Shown here one piece after another: positions 34,001-45,307 of a stretch of 64,000 bases of DNA (within the stretch, counting starts at the first letter, position 1; every line of letters starts with the position of its first letter). The notes below the pieces were generated by a model. That model saw nothing but the letters and a program-made list of their open reading frames with translations, was not told the origin of the DNA and searched no databases. The stretch is from Sisyra terminalis (taxonomy: Eukaryota > Arthropoda > Insecta > Neuroptera > Sisyridae), in assembly GCA_958496175.1 (NCBI GenBank), contig OY292274.1, positions 11,305,689 through 11,369,688 on the forward strand. The letters are read 5' to 3'. The translations under genes were made by a program, and so were the position numbers.

Positions 34001-34710
34001 GGGTGGATCACCGTCAGAAAAAAAAAATATCGATTTTTTTTTTTATAAATGTCTTCTTATAACATTCAAGAATAACGTGTTAAAAGGATTGGAATAGCTG
34101 ACTAATGTATTTTAACTGATAAAAATTGAATAAAATGATAATAATATAAAAAAACTTTAAATGCCCTTTTCTCGAAATCAACTTTTTAAAATATGGAGAC
34201 AAGATTTCTCAGAAACTATCCGACGGATTGACTTGAAACTGGAGAGTGTTATAGTTCAACACGTCTTCTTGGTACTAAACCTCTGAAATTGGCCAAATCT
34301 TCCCCCCCCTCAAAGTGGGTGGGAGAGAGGGAAAGGTCCAAAAAAAGGTCGTTTTTTTTAACTTTATTTTCAAAGTCGCGCCATTTTGTGAATTTTCAAC
34401 TTTTTCGGATTTTCGAGGTTCAGTTCCAAGAAGACGCATTACCAAAACCTACATTCTTTGGAAAATCATGATCTGACTTCCGGTTTCCGAGAAAACTTAT
34501 CTCCCGTTTACCTCCTCATTTTTGAGGACCCTTTTTCACAGCGCTGTAAAAGGGGGAAGGGGAGGGGGGGCAAATCGGGGCAAATAAAAAAATATAGTTC
34601 AAAACTTCAACTTTTACATGCCGAAGACCGTTTTTTAATATCTCTAAAAAAAAAAAAATGGCAGCAGTTTTAAAAAAGTCATTTTTTTACGTTCTGATGG
34701 TGATCCACCC
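34001..34710. mobile_element. MITE-like DNA transposon with 20-bp terminal inverted repeats
   Basis: The ends are GGGTGGATCACCGTCAGAA and, inverted, TTCTGATGGTGATCCACCC. TTAA stands outside both ends (33997-34000 and 34711-34714), so the duplication is either TTAA or TA with an A...T extension. TA would suit a Tc1/mariner MITE and TTAA a piggyBac-like one; the termini do not settle it. The interior has C/G homopolymers and no transposase. It is inserted in the Penelope coding region. Confidence 0.75.
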
Positions 34711-35927
34711 TTAACAAGGATGAATATACAAACAAAACGGAACAATACATTAAAGAAAATATTATATGAACATGAAATAAGATTCAACTCCGAAATTTAC
34801 CGAAATTTTATACAAGACCATAAATGAAAGTGACTATCTATTGAAAACGATTTGTCAAAAAGAACCTCAAACTCCAATACTTCATGGTTCACCCAAAATC
34901 CATAAAATAAATATGCCAATTCAACCGATAGTGGATTACAAACTTGCTCCTGGATATTGGTTCGCCAAAAAATTAGTACAAACCATCAAATCAAGTATCG
35001 TATTGAAAGAAAATTATTCATTAAAAAACACATATGAATTTATGAATAATACTAATAACCCAAAACTACCACACAACATCAAAATGGTATCACTTGACAT
35101 TGTCAACTTATACACAAATGTACCTGTTGAAGAAACAATTAAAATTGTGGAATATAATCTAATAACATCCAAAATATATAATTATATGGTAATCAACGAC
35201 ATAATGAATTTATTAACCACCATCTTAAAACAAAACTATTTCACTTTCAATTAAAAATTTTATCACCAAAAGAATGGCTTGGCCATGGCTTCCCCTTTAT
35301 CAGGACTCCTAGCTGACATTTACATGAATCACTTTGAAAATAAATATATTATGAACAGTACCGACAACAATAAAATACTATTTAATGGAAGATATGTAGA
35401 CGATACATTTATATTATTTAATGGAACTACCCGACAGATTGACAATATGGTATCTGATCTGAACAAAATTAACCAGAAAATAAAATTCACTCTAGAACAC
35501 GAACTTAATGGAACAATCAACTTTTAAGACACAACAATCACCAATGAAAATGGAAAGTTATCATACAATATATACAGAAAACCAACGACAACAAACACAA
35601 TCATAAAACACCATAAAATATCATATCACCAAGAAACCAAAAAATAGCAGCTTACAGTCTTGTGTACTGAGCAATCAAGTTCCCTCTTAGTACCAAAGCT
35701 GGTGAAGAAGGAATTAAGATAATTAAACATATAGCCATTACTAATGGATACAACAGCTCAATCGTAGACAAAATAATATCGAAATTTACTAAAAAAATCA
35801 TTCTTCCAACTCCACCAAAAGAAAATAAAAAATATATAAAATCAAACTTCAATAATATATTTAACTCGTAGTTGCCCGTTGCATTCGCAACTAAAGGTTT
35901 TATCCCAATAAAATGTTTAATATGTGA

Positions 35928-36590
35928 TAATGTAGAGTTAATCAACAATCGAAATTTTAAATTCAATAATCAAAGTGTTGTTAATATATACTTATAAAGT
36001 ACTTATACCAAATAGGCGATTTAAAATTTTGGTTCGTGTTTCAACAATCAAACTTTTAAAAATATTTTTTTTTATGAACCAAATGATTACGACCTGGAGC
36101 GACTATGAATTCTACTGAAAAGCATTATGGGAGCAATTTTTTATCAACTCATTTTATCAATTCATTATCAACTAAAATATGATAAATCTTCCATACTAAC
36201 TTTTTTTCGAAATTTAAAACAATTTGAAAACCAATTATTGTTATTGAAAATATATAAAATATTCGAATTTACTTCCACGCTTTCCACATATTTCCAACAA
36301 TTTTGTATGTACAACGTCCAAATGTGCGAAATCGAATAGCTTTTTAGTCATGTTAACTAACATAAGGTCATTACTTTTTTTTCGTTTTACATTGTTTTTT
36401 CAAATATAAGTGCACATTTGTGTGTCGATGAAATTTGGAAAGTGTTTTCCTTATAGGATGCCGTTATATAATAAGAAAAGGTTTTTGAAAATTCCTCCCC
36501 TAAAAGTATGAAAAACGGTATCAAAGTTTATACGGGAAAACGTTTAATAAACAATCGAAATTTCAAATTTAATAATCAAAGTCCGTTTTA
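35928..36590 (+). mobile_element. Helitron interior fragment inside the Penelope element
   Basis: Matches the interior of the 41138 and 57124 Helitrons from AATGTAGAGTTAATCAACAA to the AAACAATCGAAATTTCAAAT segment near 36560. No TC or CTAG end was located. The flanks (35875-35927 and 36590-36690, relatively GC-rich) belong to neither the Helitron nor the Penelope consensus. Confidence 0.6.
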
Positions 36591-36985
36591 CTCCTACCAA
36601 CGTTTTGAATGCGTAAGTAGGGATAACAGAGCGCATGTGCATAGCCCATTCTGCACGGACGCACGGCAAGATAGCCAATTTATATATATGATTTTACAAT
36701 CGCCAACTTTCTAAAGAAAAATAACTTCAATATCGCATTTTCAACAAACAACATGATGAAAATTCTCAAATCATTGGAGAACAACCAAATGACAACGGAA
36801 AATAAAACCGGAAAATATAAAATTAAATGTGGATCCTGTGAAAAATTCTACATTAGCCAAACTGGTAGATTTTTCAGAACAAGATATAAAGAACATACAC
36901 TCAAGAAACCTATTTCAACAACAACCTCAAATTTTACAAAACACCTTTATGACGAAATTCGAAACAAATTTTAAGCCACTACATA

Positions 36986-37599
36986 CAGAGGTGTGAAAAT
37001 TGTTAGACTCAAAAGAACATTATGACCTTTTTCCACCAATGTATCGCCCAGACTGTTAAGCATCCAACATTAGTTATGGTTTGTAGATGCATGTCAGCAA
37101 AGGCTACCGGTAGAATATACATTTGGGAAGGTATTATGAGGCATCAATATATGCAAGTCTTGGAAAAGAGGTTATTGCCTCAAATTAAAGAGTGGTTTCC
37201 CGAAGGAAATTTTATATTTATGCAGGATGAAGCTCCTTGGCATAAAGCCAAAAAAGTTTTGTGTTTTCTCAAAAATTCTAACATTAATGTGCCTTCTTAG
37301 CTAGGAAATAGTCCTGATGCTAATCCCATAGAAAATTTTTTGGCCATTGTGAAAAAAAATAGACTATTACAACACGGGTGGATTTGATAACTGAACTCAT
37401 TAAGATTTGGCATCATAATAAAATATAATTGAAAAAAATAATATAGAGCAAGTCAGGATGAGAAAAATAAGTTATAAACAATAAAGGGTACTACACAACA
37501 TATTAGATGAGCGAAATTATTGTAATTTTTAAATTTATGACATTTAAAAACAAAAATGTGTTTTTTTTTCTCTTGAGTCTAATAATTTTCTCACTTCTG
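36986..37599 (+). mobile_element. Internally deleted Tc1-like transposon with transposase C-terminus
   Basis: Terminal inverted repeats CAGAGGTGTGAAAATTGTTA and (other end, inverted) CAGAAGTGAGAAAATTATTA, each flanked by TA (36984-36985, 37600-37601). The 37022-37300 frame and its continuation encode the C-terminal transposase half: GRIYIWEGIM, then FMQDEAPWHKAKK with the second catalytic Asp, a stop, then GNSPDANPIENFLAIVKK with the third acidic residue. The DNA-binding half and the first Asp are deleted, so it is non-autonomous. Confidence 0.85.
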
Positions 37600-37735
37600 T
37601 ATTTGCAGAAAGGATCACATATGAACACCTAAGAAGAATATGAAATATACAAAGCACATAAACTAGATCCACAATATTTAATACAAAAACCTTAGTTGAA
37701 ATTTGTTTATAACTGACAAAATAATCATTATCTGT

Positions 37736-37762
37736 TGATGACAGCCAAAAACTGTTGAAACG
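37736..37762 (+). ncRNA. Hammerhead-ribozyme-like core at Penelope 3' end (candidate)
   Basis: TGATGA, stem CAG/CTG around a CCAAAAA loop, two T, then GAAACG. Hammerhead motifs are known in Penelope-like elements. The first core base is T instead of C and helix III is not clear, so this copy is probably inactive if the assignment is right. Confidence 0.35.
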
Positions 37763-37800
37763 CGTTGTAATAAAGAAGATATTGAGTCATAGGACATATA

Positions 37801-38759
37801 TTATTATTCATTAATAAAAACAGCAGTGAAAATTTTTCAGAAAAAAAAACATTTTGTTGAAAATTTTGCTAAAAAATGAAACTCAAGTGGTTTACAAATT
37901 TCTACCATAAAATTTTTAGTTGCATGTGCTTTTTCGGATATATTTTCTATATTGCTACCCCTTGTTCTTTTAGAGGGTTTAAACAATCATATCAAGTAAG
38001 TTACTTGACCTAAATGCCAAAATTTACGTTATGGTTACTTTGTCAAATCCTTTGCCGCCCAAAGTACTTGTAATATGAGAAAAGCTACAGGTAGACTTTA
38101 ACGATTCTAATGAGGACCCTTCAAACCGAGTGCAATGTATTACGGTTTCATGCATTTAGAATTGAATGCTCACCAACAAATAATTTTAACTATGGCTATG
38201 TTTGAGTACGTCCTTTTGTACAATTACAACGAAACAATTATTATTATTTCAAACCACTGTGCCTCAGGTTGACCATTTTGAGTATTAAATTAAATTTACA
38301 GTTAAATTAATGCCACAATCACCTTGAAGTTTCTACTACAAATTCGAATAATTTGATTTGTGCCTCGGTTTTAGTTATTTCAGTAGTTTTATTCTGCAGT
38401 AAAAAAAAAAACATTTCACAATTTTTTTTTCTCAAAAAACTTCTTTTCTTTCATATGAAAATTTTAGTGAATGTTTCGTGAGTTTTATCTTAAAATATTC
38501 AATTTCTATTTATTTAAGCGGGGGATTTAAAATTTTCGAGAGTATGCTCAAAGTTCCATGGTTAATTGAGTTTAAATATGAAAGTTTCATTTAAACTCCT
38601 TCTAACTTTTGTTCAATTTCGAAAAATCCTTTTACATGTCAAACTTTCAACTCATCATCGTTTTAAACTACTTGATAGTGCGATACTCGCAATGTATAAC
38701 ATTTTTCGATAAATTCCTTAATGACAAAAAGTTTAGTGAAACTTAATTTTTGACAAATA
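37801..38759. other. AT-rich stretch, nothing recognised
   Basis: No open frame with family motifs and no repeat ends found between the Penelope end and the next Helitron. Confidence 0.4.
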
Positions 38760-40876
38760 TCTATACTAATATATAAATTTCTTACATCTGTCTGTACATT
38801 GCAATTTTAAACGCAATTTTAGGGTTAATATTTGTTTCAAGAGGCCCTTATTCCAAATTTAACATTTTTAAATTTTTTTTCTGTATCTGTATGTCCCAAT
38901 TTAACTAAAAAACGGAACAACCGAATTAAATTAAATTCGGTATTAAGATAAAACACAATTTCGCACACATGCTAGGCTACTTGTCATTCCTTAAAAATAA
39001 TAACGGAAAGTATTATCTAGAGATGAAACAAAAAAATTTTACTTTAGACAAACGAGTTATATATCATGGGAAAGATAATTAAAAGTTATAAAATAATCTG
39101 TAAAAATATTTTTAGTTGAACTGATAAAAAGCGCTCTAAATTCAATTTAAAGTCTAAATAATTGCCTCTTTGAAATATAAATGTTTATACATATATTTAA
39201 AAAACATAGTTGAAGTTAATAGCGTAATGACTTACGTATCTGACATTGAGATCCTCCTAGTTATAAAGACGTAGGTTCAAATCTAACAGTTTACTTTTTT
39301 TTTACAAAATTATAAATAGACCCTTAAAGTTTCTCAATAAGGAAATAGTAACGAAAAAAAAATAAAAGTAATAAAACTTAAATTAAATACGTTTTTAAAA
39401 CCGTGCATACATAAAATCCTGTATTTATATATCCCTCTGACTGATGAAATTTTAATATTCAAAGTATTCCTTATACGAAGTAGACATCTGATAAGAATTT
39501 TTTTATTTCAAAAAGGGGTGGCAAAGTTTGTATGAGAAAATGTAGATTTAATCAAAAATTGAAATTTTAAATTTAATAAGTGTATTTAATAAAAAAATAA
39601 TTAATTAATAACAAGTTTCTGTTTGTTGCATCATTTTAACTACAGCATTTCACTTAATTAGTATGAAAGTTTATGTAGTAGGTAATTATAACAAATACCA
39701 AAGAGGCGGTTTTTAATTTTTGTTTGTTTTTCAACAATCAAACTTTTTAAAATCTAATTTATAATTTATAATAATTGTGACCCGAAACAATTATATATTC
39801 TGCTGAAAAACATTAAGGGAGTAATTTTTTGTCATATATTTCAATATCAATTAAAATATAAAATCTTCTAAACTAACTTTTCTTTGGTGTTTAGAACAAT
39901 TTGGAAAGCAATTATTGTGACTGAAAATAAATACAATTTTTGAATTTAATTCAACGCTTTTAAATTTCAAATATCATAGTCACTTTATCGTTATAAACGA
40001 AACGTAATTACCCTATATTATAAAACAAAGTTGGTTTAATATGAGAAACAAAAACTTTGGGTATGCATAAAAGTTTCAACTCTGATGGATATATCTGAAA
40101 ATGGTTAAGTTTATAAATGAGCATTAAGTTTTTTGGTTTTCGCATATTGTGAACCTGAAAATCCGATATACGTATTCACAAATAAATACATTAGTGAGCG
40201 AATATCGAGTAGCGAGAAATTTGGTGAACTAAAAGGAAATGGTTTAATTATATAGTTGAAATTCAGATATTTTAAAAGTAAGTGCATAGATTCAGAATGG
40301 TTATACTTGATTATGGAGAAACTAGGTTTCGTGCAATTGAACAAATTTTAATTTCGTGGTAGTTTTGTACGTTGCAGTAGTGTAATAGTTTTGAGAAAAA
40401 GGTTTATTCGGTAGTCGAGACAATGAAATGGGATTTCTACTAATATTCTAAATCTAAAACCTTTATTTTGACGCGAGTATTTGATTACTTTTTACTATTT
40501 TGAGTCATAATTAAGACCGACTTTATTGAACTTTACGATATTTTTTTATGTATAGAAACTGATTGATTTATGGATTATTTTGTTAACGGTAGGTATACCT
40601 ACTGTAGGTATGTGCAATTGAACATACTCTTTTTGGATATTTATAAATATTTGTTGAAAATTAATTGATCATTACCTACAAATATCTTATTCTAAGCATC
40701 TGTTTATTAAATGTGTCTTTTCAAAGTTGACAAAATAATGTTTTTTGAGTATTACTATGTTTTTCGTAAAAGAAATAAGAGAAATAAAAATTTTCATATA
40801 CCACTACAAATAGCAGATCTAAAAAGGAAATATAATCTACACCTACGTTACGCAGACAATAGCAGGGATCAGGTAG
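38760..40876 (+). mobile_element. Helitron copy, 2117 bp, degenerate 3' end
   Basis: Starts TCTATACTAATATATAAATT after A and ends AGCAGGGATCAGGTAG before T, so the terminal CTAG is mutated to GTAG. The interior is collinear with the 41138 copy and includes a tRNA-like unit and a degenerate palindrome near 40590. It is older than the 57124 copy, judged by its changes. Confidence 0.8.
39220..39294 (+). promoter_or_regulatory. tRNA-like unit in Helitron
   Basis: A box TAGCGTAATGACTTACG and B box AGGTTCAAATC, followed by TTTAC and oligo-T. Located 460 bp from the Helitron 5' end, as in the other copies. Confidence 0.5.
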
Positions 40877-41603
40877 TATTATAATATAATTAAAGTGTAA
40901 TCTTACATTTGAAAAATTTATTGTATTTTTTATGAAGACATAAACTCATTTGTTGAATTATAGAGGAAAATTTTGAGAGATATTGAAAACGAACCCTTCG
41001 AACTTATGATCACTTAAGTTTATTCTTTTGTCATCGTAAAAAATGACCAACCAACTAAAATTGACCGTTTTTATTCCATTTTTGGGAGGGAAAATAAAAG
41101 CTTTAATTGTAGAAGTTTTATAAACGACAAATCTATATCTATACTAATATATAAAATTCTTACGTCTGTCTGTACATTTCGATTTTGAACCCAATTTTAG
41201 GGTAAATATTTGTTTCAAGAGGCCCTTATTCCAAATTTAATATTTTTAAAATTTTTGTCTGTCTGTCTGTCTGTCTGTCTGTGTGTCCCGATTTAACTAA
41301 AGAACGGAACAACCGAATTTAATGAAATTTGGTATTAAGATATAATATAATTTTCCACAGACTATAGGCTACTTATCATTCCAAAAAAATAATAAGGGAA
41401 GGTATTCCCTAGGGATGAAAACATAAATTTTACACTAGACCGGTGAGTTAAATATCATTGGAAAGGTAATTTAAAGTTAGAAAATAATCTGTAAAAATAT
41501 TTTTAGTTGAACTGATAAAAAGCACAAATTAAATTTAAATTTTAAAAAATTGCCTCTTTGAAATATAAACATTTATATATATACAACACATAGTTTATGT
41601 TAA

Positions 41604-41678
41604 TAGCGTAATGGCTTACGTATCCAACATTCTGATGCTCCTTATTATAAAGACGTGGGTTCGAACCTTACAGTAAAC
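41604..41678 (+). promoter_or_regulatory. tRNA-like unit in Helitron, best A box
   Basis: TAGCGTAATGGCTTACG differs from the pol III A-box consensus at one position. The B box is GGGTTCGAACC, a full match. Oligo-T follows at 41679. D-arm pairing GCGT/ACGT and T-arm pairing GTGGG/CTTAC hold. Confidence 0.6.
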
Positions 41679-42774
41679 TTTTTCTTTTTTTTTTTACAAA
41701 ATTGTTGTAAATAGACCCTTAGAATTGGTCAATATTAACGAAAAAAAGTAAAAGTAGTAGTTGTAAGAATAATAATAGTAATAAAACTTAAAGTAAATAA
41801 GTTTTTAAAACCGTGCATACATAAAATCCTGTATTTATATATCCCCTTTGACTGTTGAAATTTTAATATTCGATGTATTCCGTATAAGAAGTAGACATCT
41901 AATAAGATTTTTTTTTTTTGAAAATTCCTACCCTAAAAGATTAAAAGGGGGCGACTAAGTTTGTATGAGAAAATGTAGAGTTAATCAACAATCGAAATTT
42001 TGAATTTAATAAGTGTAACTAATAAATAATTAATAATAAGTTTCTGTTTTTGTTATATCATTTTAACTACAGCATTTTAAATAACGTCATTTCACTTAAT
42101 TAGAATGACAGTTTAGGTAGTAGGTACTTATACCAAATACCAAAGAGGCAGTTTTTAATTTTTGTTTGTTTTTCAACAATCAAACTTTTTTAAAATCTAA
42201 TTTTTCTGAACCAATGATTGTGACCTGGAGCAATTATTTAACAGTAAGGCAGCAATTTTTTGTCATATATTTCATTATCAATCAAAAAATAAAATCTTCC
42301 AAGCCAAGTTTTCTTCAATATTTAAAAAAATTGAAAATAAATTATTGTTATTGAAAATAAATAAAATATTCGAATTTACTTCCACGCTTTCCACCTATTT
42401 CCAACAAGTTTGTATGTATACCGTCCAAATGTGCGAAATCGAATAGCTTTTTAGTCATGTTAATTAACTTAAAGGTCATAAATTTTTTCGTTTTACATTG
42501 TATTTTACAAATAAACGCATATTTGTGTCAATGAAATTTGGAAAGTGTTTTCCTTATAAGATGCAGATATATATTAAGAAAGAGTTTTTTTGATAATTCC
42601 TCCTCTAAAAGAGTGAAAAATGGTGGCAAAGTTTGTACGGTATAACGTCTAATAAATAATCAAAATTTCAAATTTCATTATCAAAGTATGTTCGTTATAG
42701 ACGAAACGTTTTATCGCTTAAAATAAAACAATGTTGGTTTATTATTAGAAACAAAAACGTAGGATCTGCTTTAA

Positions 42775-43856
42775 GAGCCTATTCACACGAGGCGTTTTTT
42801 AGCAGCGCGACTAACGCGCTGCTTAGAAGCGCGTTTCGACGAAGCACAGGGACAAATGGAAGCATTCACACGCAGCGACGCGACAATGTTTGTAGCGCTA
42901 CAAACGCTTCTAGCAGTCACTCTCGCCGCAGAACTCGGCGACAAAAAGTCGCGCGTTTGACGACTAAGCACTGTTTCTTATCGCAGCGTTCACACGAGAC
43001 GCGCGTTTTTTAGGCGTCAGTCATTATGTATTTCGGAGATGGATCATAATGGCAAGGTCTTGAAAGGTTTGAAATTGTGAATAGCTTGATGAATAATCAG
43101 AAAATTAACAGTGAAGATGACGAGGATGTAGACGACGATCTAGAAGAGGTGACAGATGGAACTTCTTCGCAACAAGAGGGGAGACCGAAGCGAAAGAGAT
43201 CATCGAAGGAAAATACTACCAAAACAGAGGAAGATTTCATCCAAATATTGAAGGCGAAATCCTTACGAGAGAATTCAAAATCTGCTGATCCAGATTCCGA
43301 CAAATTATTTATTTTGTCTTTGTACGATAAGCTGAAAGCCATTCCTCTTCAAAGCTACCGGGATGGACATTCGTTTTCTACTTATAATTCATTCGTTCAT
43401 TTTCCTCGGTTTATCTACCTGAGAGATCTACTTCCAATCGCTTGTACAAAGCGCGACCATTTCCATCTCGTTCTCCTCCAGCCTCAGAATCAGTACACTT
43501 CTATGATAGCAGTATTCCTGATAATACTAACTATTTCACAGAACCAGATAATATTAACTATTTTATAGAACCAAATAATACTAACGATTTCCAGGCCATG
43601 AATGACATGTGAGTACTTAGTATCGGGGAAAGTATTTATACTACGCTACTTTATTCCTATGCATTATATTATTTTTTGTATTAAATTTAAATTTCAAACT
43701 AAAGATTTTTGCGCTCAAAACGTCTCGTCTTTATTCAACGTACGACCAGATTGGTATGGTATTCAAACGCGCGTTTAACGCGCAACAAAAATTCAGTCGC
43801 CGCGTTTTTTTGAAGCGCGACAAAACGCGGTCAAAACGCCTCGTGTGAATAGGCTC
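42775..43856. mobile_element. PIF/Harbinger-like transposon relic, 1082 bp
   Basis: The terminal inverted repeat GAGCCTATTCACACGAGGCG (about 24 bp in all) is followed by GC-rich subterminal repeats (GCGCGTTT, TTCACACGAGACGCGCG) that stand out from the AT-rich host. The target duplication is TAA (42772-42774 and 43857-43859), the TWA type of PIF/Harbinger. The nuclease gene is absent; only part of the second, DNA-binding protein gene remains. It sits inside the Helitron at 41138-44626, so it is the younger of the two. Confidence 0.8.
43077..43612 (+). pseudogene. BESS-motif (MADF/Myb-like companion) protein remnant
   Basis: An acidic stretch (EDDEDVDDDLEEV) and a basic PKRKRSSKE segment are followed by SDKLFILSLYDKLKAIP, which resembles the BESS motif of MADF-BESS proteins encoded by PIF/Harbinger elements. 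The reading frame changes near 43390-43410. The alternative frame continues with RPFPSRSPPASE and repeated YF(T/I)EP(D/N)N(I/T)N units to TGA at 43610-43612. The upstream MADF/SANT domain is missing (stop just before 43050). In autonomous elements this protein binds the ends and recruits the nuclease. Confidence 0.6.
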
Positions 43857-44757
43857 TAAAATTTAAACTCTAATATATATATATCTAAAAAAGGTTAAGT
43901 TCAAAAGTGAGCATTACGTTTTTTGGCTTTCACATATTGAAAACCTAAAAATCCGATATACGTAATCACAAATAAATTCATTAATGAGCGAATATCGAAT
44001 AGCGAGAAATTCGGCGAATTGAAAGAAAATTGTTTAGTTATATAGTTAAAATTCAGATATTTTAATAAGTGCATAGATACACAATGGTTATACTTGATTA
44101 TGGAGGAACTGGGTTTCATGCATTTGAACAAGTTTTAATTTCGCCGTAGCTTTGTACATTTCAGTAGTGTAAAAGTTGAGACAATGAACTGGGATTTCTA
44201 CTAATATTCGAAATATCTAGGCGAGTGTTTTGATAATTTTCGACAGTTTTAAGTCATAATTATGCCTGACTTTATTGAACTTAACGATAGTTTTTATTTT
44301 GCAGATGGTGATTGATTTACGGATTAATTGGTTCATGGTAGGTATACCTACCGTAGGTATACGCAATTGAACATACTCTTTTTAGATATTTATAAATATT
44401 TCTTGAAAATTAATTGATCATTATATACAACTATTTTATTCTAAGTAACATTTTATTAAATGTGTCTTTTTAAAGTTGACGAAATAGTGTTTTTAAGTAT
44501 GATTATGTTTTTCGTAAAAGAAATAAGAAAAATAATAATTTTCATATGCCACTACAAATAGCAAATTTAAAATGAAAATATAATCTACTCCTATGTTACG
44601 CAGACGAAGTCGCGGGGATCAGCTAGTAAAAAATAAAATCTTTCCAAAATTAACCTCAGCAAGAAGTTTTTAGTTAGGAAAAAAAGTATTTTTATGACAT
44701 ATACATATTGTTTCTTGTTTAAATAGACCATTACTTTAGAAAATGAAACTACATAGC

Positions 44758-45253
44758 CTAACCAGGAAATTCCCGCGACTTTGCCTGCGTAACGTAAGTG
44801 TTGGTTATACTTTCTTTTTAGATTAGCTGTTTGTTGTGGTATACAGAGATTTTTATTTTTTCTTTTCCTTTTACGAAAAACATATTCCTATTAAAAAAAT
44901 AATAACTACTTTGTTTATGAAAACACATCTAATACACTACTTCTCTATATAAAAATCTATAGTAACGTTCTGTTCATTTTTGAAATATATTCGATAAACT
45001 TTTACAGGATTTGGGATGGGATTAAATATGGGATACCTTTCCTTTTTAATTTTAAAGAAATGACGGCCAATAATGTGTGGAAAATTGATTTTTATCTTAA
45101 AATCAAATTTCATTAAATTCGGTTGTTCCGTGCTTTAGTTGTAAATTTTAAAAATGATAAATTTAGAAGAAGGTCATCTTTGTACAAATATCGACTCTAA
45201 AATTGGGGTTAAAAATTAAAGACAAGCTTAAGAATTTTAAATATTAAAATAGA
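44758..45253 (-). mobile_element. Short Helitron copy, reverse, degenerate
   Basis: The minus strand starts TCTATTTTAATATTTAAAAT after A (45253) and carries the AAAGCACGGAACAACCGAAT segment. It ends near 44758 with CGCAGGCAAAGTCGCGGGAA. The final bases are altered, so the 3' end is approximate. Confidence 0.55.
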
Positions 45254-45272
45254 TATGAGAGTGTTTTTTATA

Positions 45273-45274
<2 letters not shown>

Positions 45275-45304
<30 letters not shown>
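45275..45304. repeat. AT dinucleotide microsatellite
   Basis: About 14 tandem AT units. Confidence 0.8.

Positions 45305-45307
<3 letters not shown>

Larger units (their letters stand above)
33680..37680 (+). pseudogene. Penelope-like polyprotein (RT + GIY-YIG), broken
   Basis: N-terminal segment 33680-33945, then a frame change into ITKADKEKIIVII (33945-33997). After the MITE, NKDEYTNKTEQY continues in frame. The RT has LHGSPKIHK (about 34880), the palm VSLDIVNLYTNVP (about 35090), GLAMASPLSG (about 35275) and the catalytic YVDD in GRYVDDTFIL (about 35390), then YRKPTTTNT. The GIY-YIG part at about 36810-36900 reads YKIKCGSCEKFYISQTGRFF. In-frame stops are TAA 35252 and TAA 35525. The C-terminus after the Tc1 element reads EEYEIYKAHKLDP. 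The RT copies element RNA and the nuclease nicks target DNA in this family. Confidence 0.8.
33675..37800 (+). mobile_element. Penelope-like retroelement with RT and GIY-YIG, interrupted by three insertions
   Basis: The order is an N-terminal region, RT and then a GIY-YIG endonuclease, which defines Penelope-like elements. The 3' end near 37735-37765 has TTGATGACAG...CTGTTGAAACGCG. Insertions are a MITE (34001-34710), a Helitron fragment (about 35928-36590) and a Tc1 element (36986-37599). Removing the MITE or the Tc1 element rejoins recognisable Penelope sequence on both sides. Confidence 0.85.
41138..44626 (+). mobile_element. Helitron copy, 3489 bp, hosting a PIF/Harbinger relic
   Basis: Starts TCTATACTAATATATAAAAT after A and ends GAAGTCGCGGGGATCAGCTAG before T. 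The 3' hairpin CGCAGACGAAGTCGCG is perfect in this copy. The interior holds the GTCTG microsatellite, tRNA-like unit, palindrome core (44337-44352) and the nested element at 42775-43856. Without that element it would be about 2.4 kb. No Rep/helicase sequence was seen. Confidence 0.85.

Noticed and set aside
42783..42971. Ala/Ser/Arg-rich minus-strand frame
   Set aside because: Product of the GC-rich subterminal repeats of the PIF/Harbinger relic.
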